Made by a program: the position numbers and the translations under genes
The notes under the pieces: generated by a model
The model's database searches: none
What the model saw: only the letters and a program-made list of their open reading frames with translations
Told to the model about the DNA's origin: nothing
Assembly: GCF_040869045.1 (NCBI RefSeq)
Contig: NW_027136909.1
Location: forward strand, 558,001 to 622,000
DNA: 64,000 nucleotides
Reading direction: 5' to 3'
From: Eurosta solidaginis
Taxonomy: Eukaryota > Arthropoda > Insecta > Diptera > Tephritidae
Shown here: positions 61,056-64,000 of the stretch, in pieces
How the letters are laid out: every line of letters starts with the position of its first letter
Position numbering within the stretch: position 1 is the stretch's first letter

Positions 61056-64000
61056 TTAATCCACAAGCTGACCCAAGGTTCTATCGCTAACGGTTCAATT
61101 TCTACGTCATACTGGGTGGAGTTGACCGACTAAAAGGGATAAGTGTCCATATCTATTGAACCAAGCAAGACAGAATCGATTTTATTTTTGCAGATGGTAG
61201 GTTTTTATGTGTTTATTAATCCACAAGCTGATTCAAGGTTCTATCGCTAACGGTTCAATTTCTACGTCATACTGGGTTGGGTTAACCGACTGAAAGGGAT
61301 AAGTGTCCATATCTATTGAACCAAGCAAGATAGATTCGATTTTATTTTTGCAGATGGTAGGTTTTTATGTGTATATTAATCCACAAGCTGATACAAGGTT
61401 CTATCGCTAACGGTTCAATTTCTACGTTATAGTGGGTGGAGTTAACCGACTAAAAGGGATAATTATACATATCTATTGAACCAAGCAAAATAGAATCGAA
61501 TTTATTTTTGCAGATGGTAGGTTTTTATGTGTATATTAATCCGCAAGCCGGCCCAAGGTTCTATCGATAACGGTTCAATTTCTACGTCATACTGGGTGGG
61601 GTTAACCGACTAAAAGGGATAAGTGTCCATATCTATTGAACCAAGTAAGATAGAATTGATTTTGTCCTTGCAGATGATAGGTTTTTATGTATGTATTAAT
61701 CCACAAGCTGATCCAAGGTTCTATCGTTAACGGTTCAATTTCTACGTCAAAGTGGGTGGGGTTAACCGACTAAAAGGGATAAGTATACATATCTATTGAA
61801 CCAAGCAAGATAGAATCGAATTTATTTTTGCAGATGGTAGGTTTTTATGTGTATAATAATCCACAAGCTGATCCAAGGCGCTATCTTTAATGGTTCAATT
61901 TCTACGTCATAGTGGGTGGGGTTAACCGACTAAAAGGGATAAGTATACATATCTATTGAACCAAGCAAGATAGAATCGAATTTATTTTTGCAGATGGTAG
62001 GTTTTTATGTGTACATTAATCCATAAGCTGATCCAAGGCTCTATCGTTCACGGTTCAATTTCTACGTCAAAGTGCTTGGGGTTAAACGACTAAAAGGGAT
62101 AAGTGTCCATATCTATTGAACCAAGCAAGATAGAATCGATTTTGTTTTTGCAGGTGGTAGGTATTTATGTGTATATTAATCCACAAGCTGATCTAAGCTT
62201 CTATCGTTAACAGTTCAATTTCTACGCTATAGTGGGTTGGGTTAACCGGCTAAAAGGGATAACTATACATATCTATTGAACCAAGCAAAATAGAATCGAA
62301 TTTATTTTTGCAGATGGTAGGTTTTTATGTGTACATTAATCCACAAGCTGACGAAAGGTTCTGTCGCTAACGGTTCAATTTCTACGTCATACTAGGTGGG
62401 GTTAACCGACTAAAAGGGAAAAGTGTCCATATCTATTGAACCAAGCAAGATAGAATCGATTTTATTTTTGCATATGGTAGGTAGTTATGTGTATATTAAT
62501 CCACAAGCTGATCTAAGCTTCTATCGCTAACGGTTCAATTTCTACGTTATAGTGGGTGGAGTTAACCGACTAAAAGGGATAATTATACATATCTATTGAA
62601 CCAAGCAAAATATAATCGAATTTATTTTTGCAGATGGTAGGTTTTTATGTGTATATTAATCCGCAAGCCGGCCCAAGGTTCTATCGTTAACGGTTCAATT
62701 TCTACGTCATACTGGGTGGGGTTAACCGACTAAAAGGGATAAGTGTCCATATCTATTGAACCAAGCCAGACAGAATCAATTTTATTTTTGCAGATGGTAG
62801 GTTTTTATGTGTATATTAATCCACAACCTGATCCAAGGTTCTATCGCTACCGGTTCAATTTCTACGTCATACTGAGTGGTGTTAACCGACTAAAAGGGAT
62901 AAGTGTCCATATCTATTGAACCAAGCAAGATAGAATCGATTTTATTTTTGCATATGGTAGGTAGTTATGTGTATATTAATCCACAACCTGATCCAAGGTT
63001 CTATCGCTACCGGTTCAATTTCTACGTCATACTGAGTGGGTTTAACCGACTAAAAGGGATAAGTGTCCATATCTATTGAACCAAGCAAGATAGAATCGAT
63101 TTTATTTTTGCAGATGGTAGGCTTTTATGTGTACATTAATCCACAAGCTGATCCAAGGTTCTATCGCTACCGGTTCAATTTCTACGTCATACTGAGTGGG
63201 GTTAACCGACTAAAAGGGATAAGTGTCCATATCTATTGAACCAAGCAAGATAGAATCGATTTTATTTTTGCAGATGGTAGGCTTTTATGTGTATATTAAT
63301 CCACAAGCTGATCCAAGGTTCTATCGCTACCGTTCAATTTCTACGTCATACTGAGTGGGGTTAACCGACTAAAAGGGATAAGTGTCCATATCTATTGAAC
63401 CAAGCTAGATAGAATCGATTTTATTTTTGCAGATGGTAGGTTTTTATGTGTATATTAATCCACAACCTGATCCAAGGTTCTATCGCTAACGGTTCAATTT
63501 CTACGTTATAGTGGGTGGAGTTAACCCACTAAAAGGGATAATTATACATATCTATTAAACCAAGCAAAATAGAATCGAATTTATTTTTGCAGATGGTAGG
63601 TTTTTATGTGTACATTAATCCACAAGCTGATGAAAGGTTCTATCGCTAACGGTTCAATTTCTACGTCATACTGGGTGGGGTTAACCGACTAAAAGGGAAA
63701 AGTGTCCATATCTATTGAACCAAGCAAGATAGAATCGATTTTATTTTTGCAGATGGTAGGTTTTTATGTGTATATTAATCCACAAGCTGATACAAGGTTC
63801 TATCGTTAACGGTTCAATTTCTACGTCAAAGTGGATGGGGTTAACCGACTAAAAGGGATAAGTGTCCATATCTATTGTGGGTGGGGTTAACCGACTAAAA
63901 GGGATAAGTGTCCATATCTATTGAACCAAGCAAGATATAATCGATTTTGTTTCTGCAAATGGTAGGTTTTTATGTGTATATTAATCCACAACATGATCCA
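61056..64000. repeat. ~4,341-bp-offset duplication, copy 2 (runs off window)
   Basis: Partner of the block starting at 56,740, still matching at base 64,000, so its end is unknown. It keeps the undeleted monomer junction near 61,430 and reads agatagaattg near 61,648 where the other two copies read agatataattg. Confidence 0.9.

Larger units (their letters stand above)
1..64000. repeat. Satellite DNA array, ~160-bp monomer, whole window
   Basis: Every part of the window is a direct tandem copy of one monomer. The block opening gggttaaccgactaaaaggg recurs every 159-160 bp, always in the same orientation, and is interrupted only by short deletion derivatives. Allowing for about 88 short units, I estimate roughly 375 full-length monomers. 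No unique sequence, transposon or gene interrupts the array and neither array edge is present. Monomer length near a nucleosome repeat and AT-richness are typical of centromeric or heterochromatic satellites; that location is inference. Near-identical kilobase blocks mean that assembly collapse or expansion cannot be excluded from sequence alone. Confidence 0.98.
51797..64000. repeat. Domain V: mainly full-length monomers, few short units
   Basis: Short units are sparse again: 52277, 53124, 53810, 55751, 56437, 59497, 60343, 60547, 60913, 63838. Characteristic monomers are catatggtaggtagttatg, aggtagttctgtg, ccgcaagccggcccaagg and tatcgctaccgg. Two long duplications, at 2,627 and about 4,341 bp, account for most of the domain. 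The array continues past the right edge in mid-monomer. Confidence 0.88.

Noticed and set aside
1..64000. CRISPR array (regular repeats)
   Set aside because: The repeat is contiguous with no unique spacers; the alternation of 160-bp and 46-bp units consists of the same sequence, and array size and unit length do not fit CRISPR.
1..64000. Telomere-like motif ggggtta once per monomer
   Set aside because: It occurs singly as part of tgggtggggttaaccg and never as a tandem short repeat; resemblance to telomeric DNA is by chance or at most distant.
1..64000. G-quadruplex at the monomer junction (gggtgggg)
   Set aside because: Only two G runs are close together per monomer; four runs within a short span are lacking.
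1..64000. Assignment to a named satellite family or species
   Set aside because: I do not recognise the monomer and have no search available. A BLAST of the 160-bp consensus against satellite and whole-genome databases would settle it.

Overview
The window is one uninterrupted block of eukaryotic satellite DNA. From base 1 to base 64,000 it is a head-to-tail tandem array of a monomer of about 160 bp (37.5% GC in the consensus I read off by eye), all in one orientation. I found no protein-coding gene, rRNA, tRNA, transposon, LTR, CRISPR array or unique flanking sequence. The short reading frames (60-87 codons) are repeat translations: the same few peptides recur wherever the same monomer pairs recur. 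Nothing identifies the species. Monomer length, AT-richness, higher-order organisation and array size fit centromeric or pericentromeric satellites of plants or animals. I do not recognise the monomer and cannot name a family.

Layout, with boundaries read from diagnostic variants (usually good to within tens of bases). Domain I (1-18,690) is built only of full-length 159/160-bp monomers arranged in higher-order repeats, with a segmental duplication of at least 6-8 kb and 960-bp and 2,559-bp tandem duplications. Domain II (about 18,691-27,800) starts abruptly with a new monomer type and the first copies of a 46-bp deletion derivative; it holds 685-, 480- and 3,177-bp duplications. Domain III (about 27,800-48,130) is dense in 46-bp units, carries two further marker monomers (a 25-bp internal deletion and a poly-T expansion), and is a mosaic of duplications at offsets of 2,170, 2,377, 4,181, 8,091 and 14,648 bp. 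Domain IV (48,131-51,796) tiles almost perfectly as alternating 160-bp and 46-bp units, giving a 412-bp higher-order repeat and one tandem doublet of 46-bp units. Domain V (51,797-64,000) is mostly full-length monomers again, with 2,627- and 4,341-bp duplications, the second running off the right edge.

There is no gene cooperation to describe. The interest lies in the amplification history: a few rare lesions arose in single monomers and were copied by unequal exchange or a similar process in blocks from 0.5 to over 6 kb. Their nested distribution allows a relative order of events. All calls were made by eye; no alignment, database search or k-mer analysis was run.
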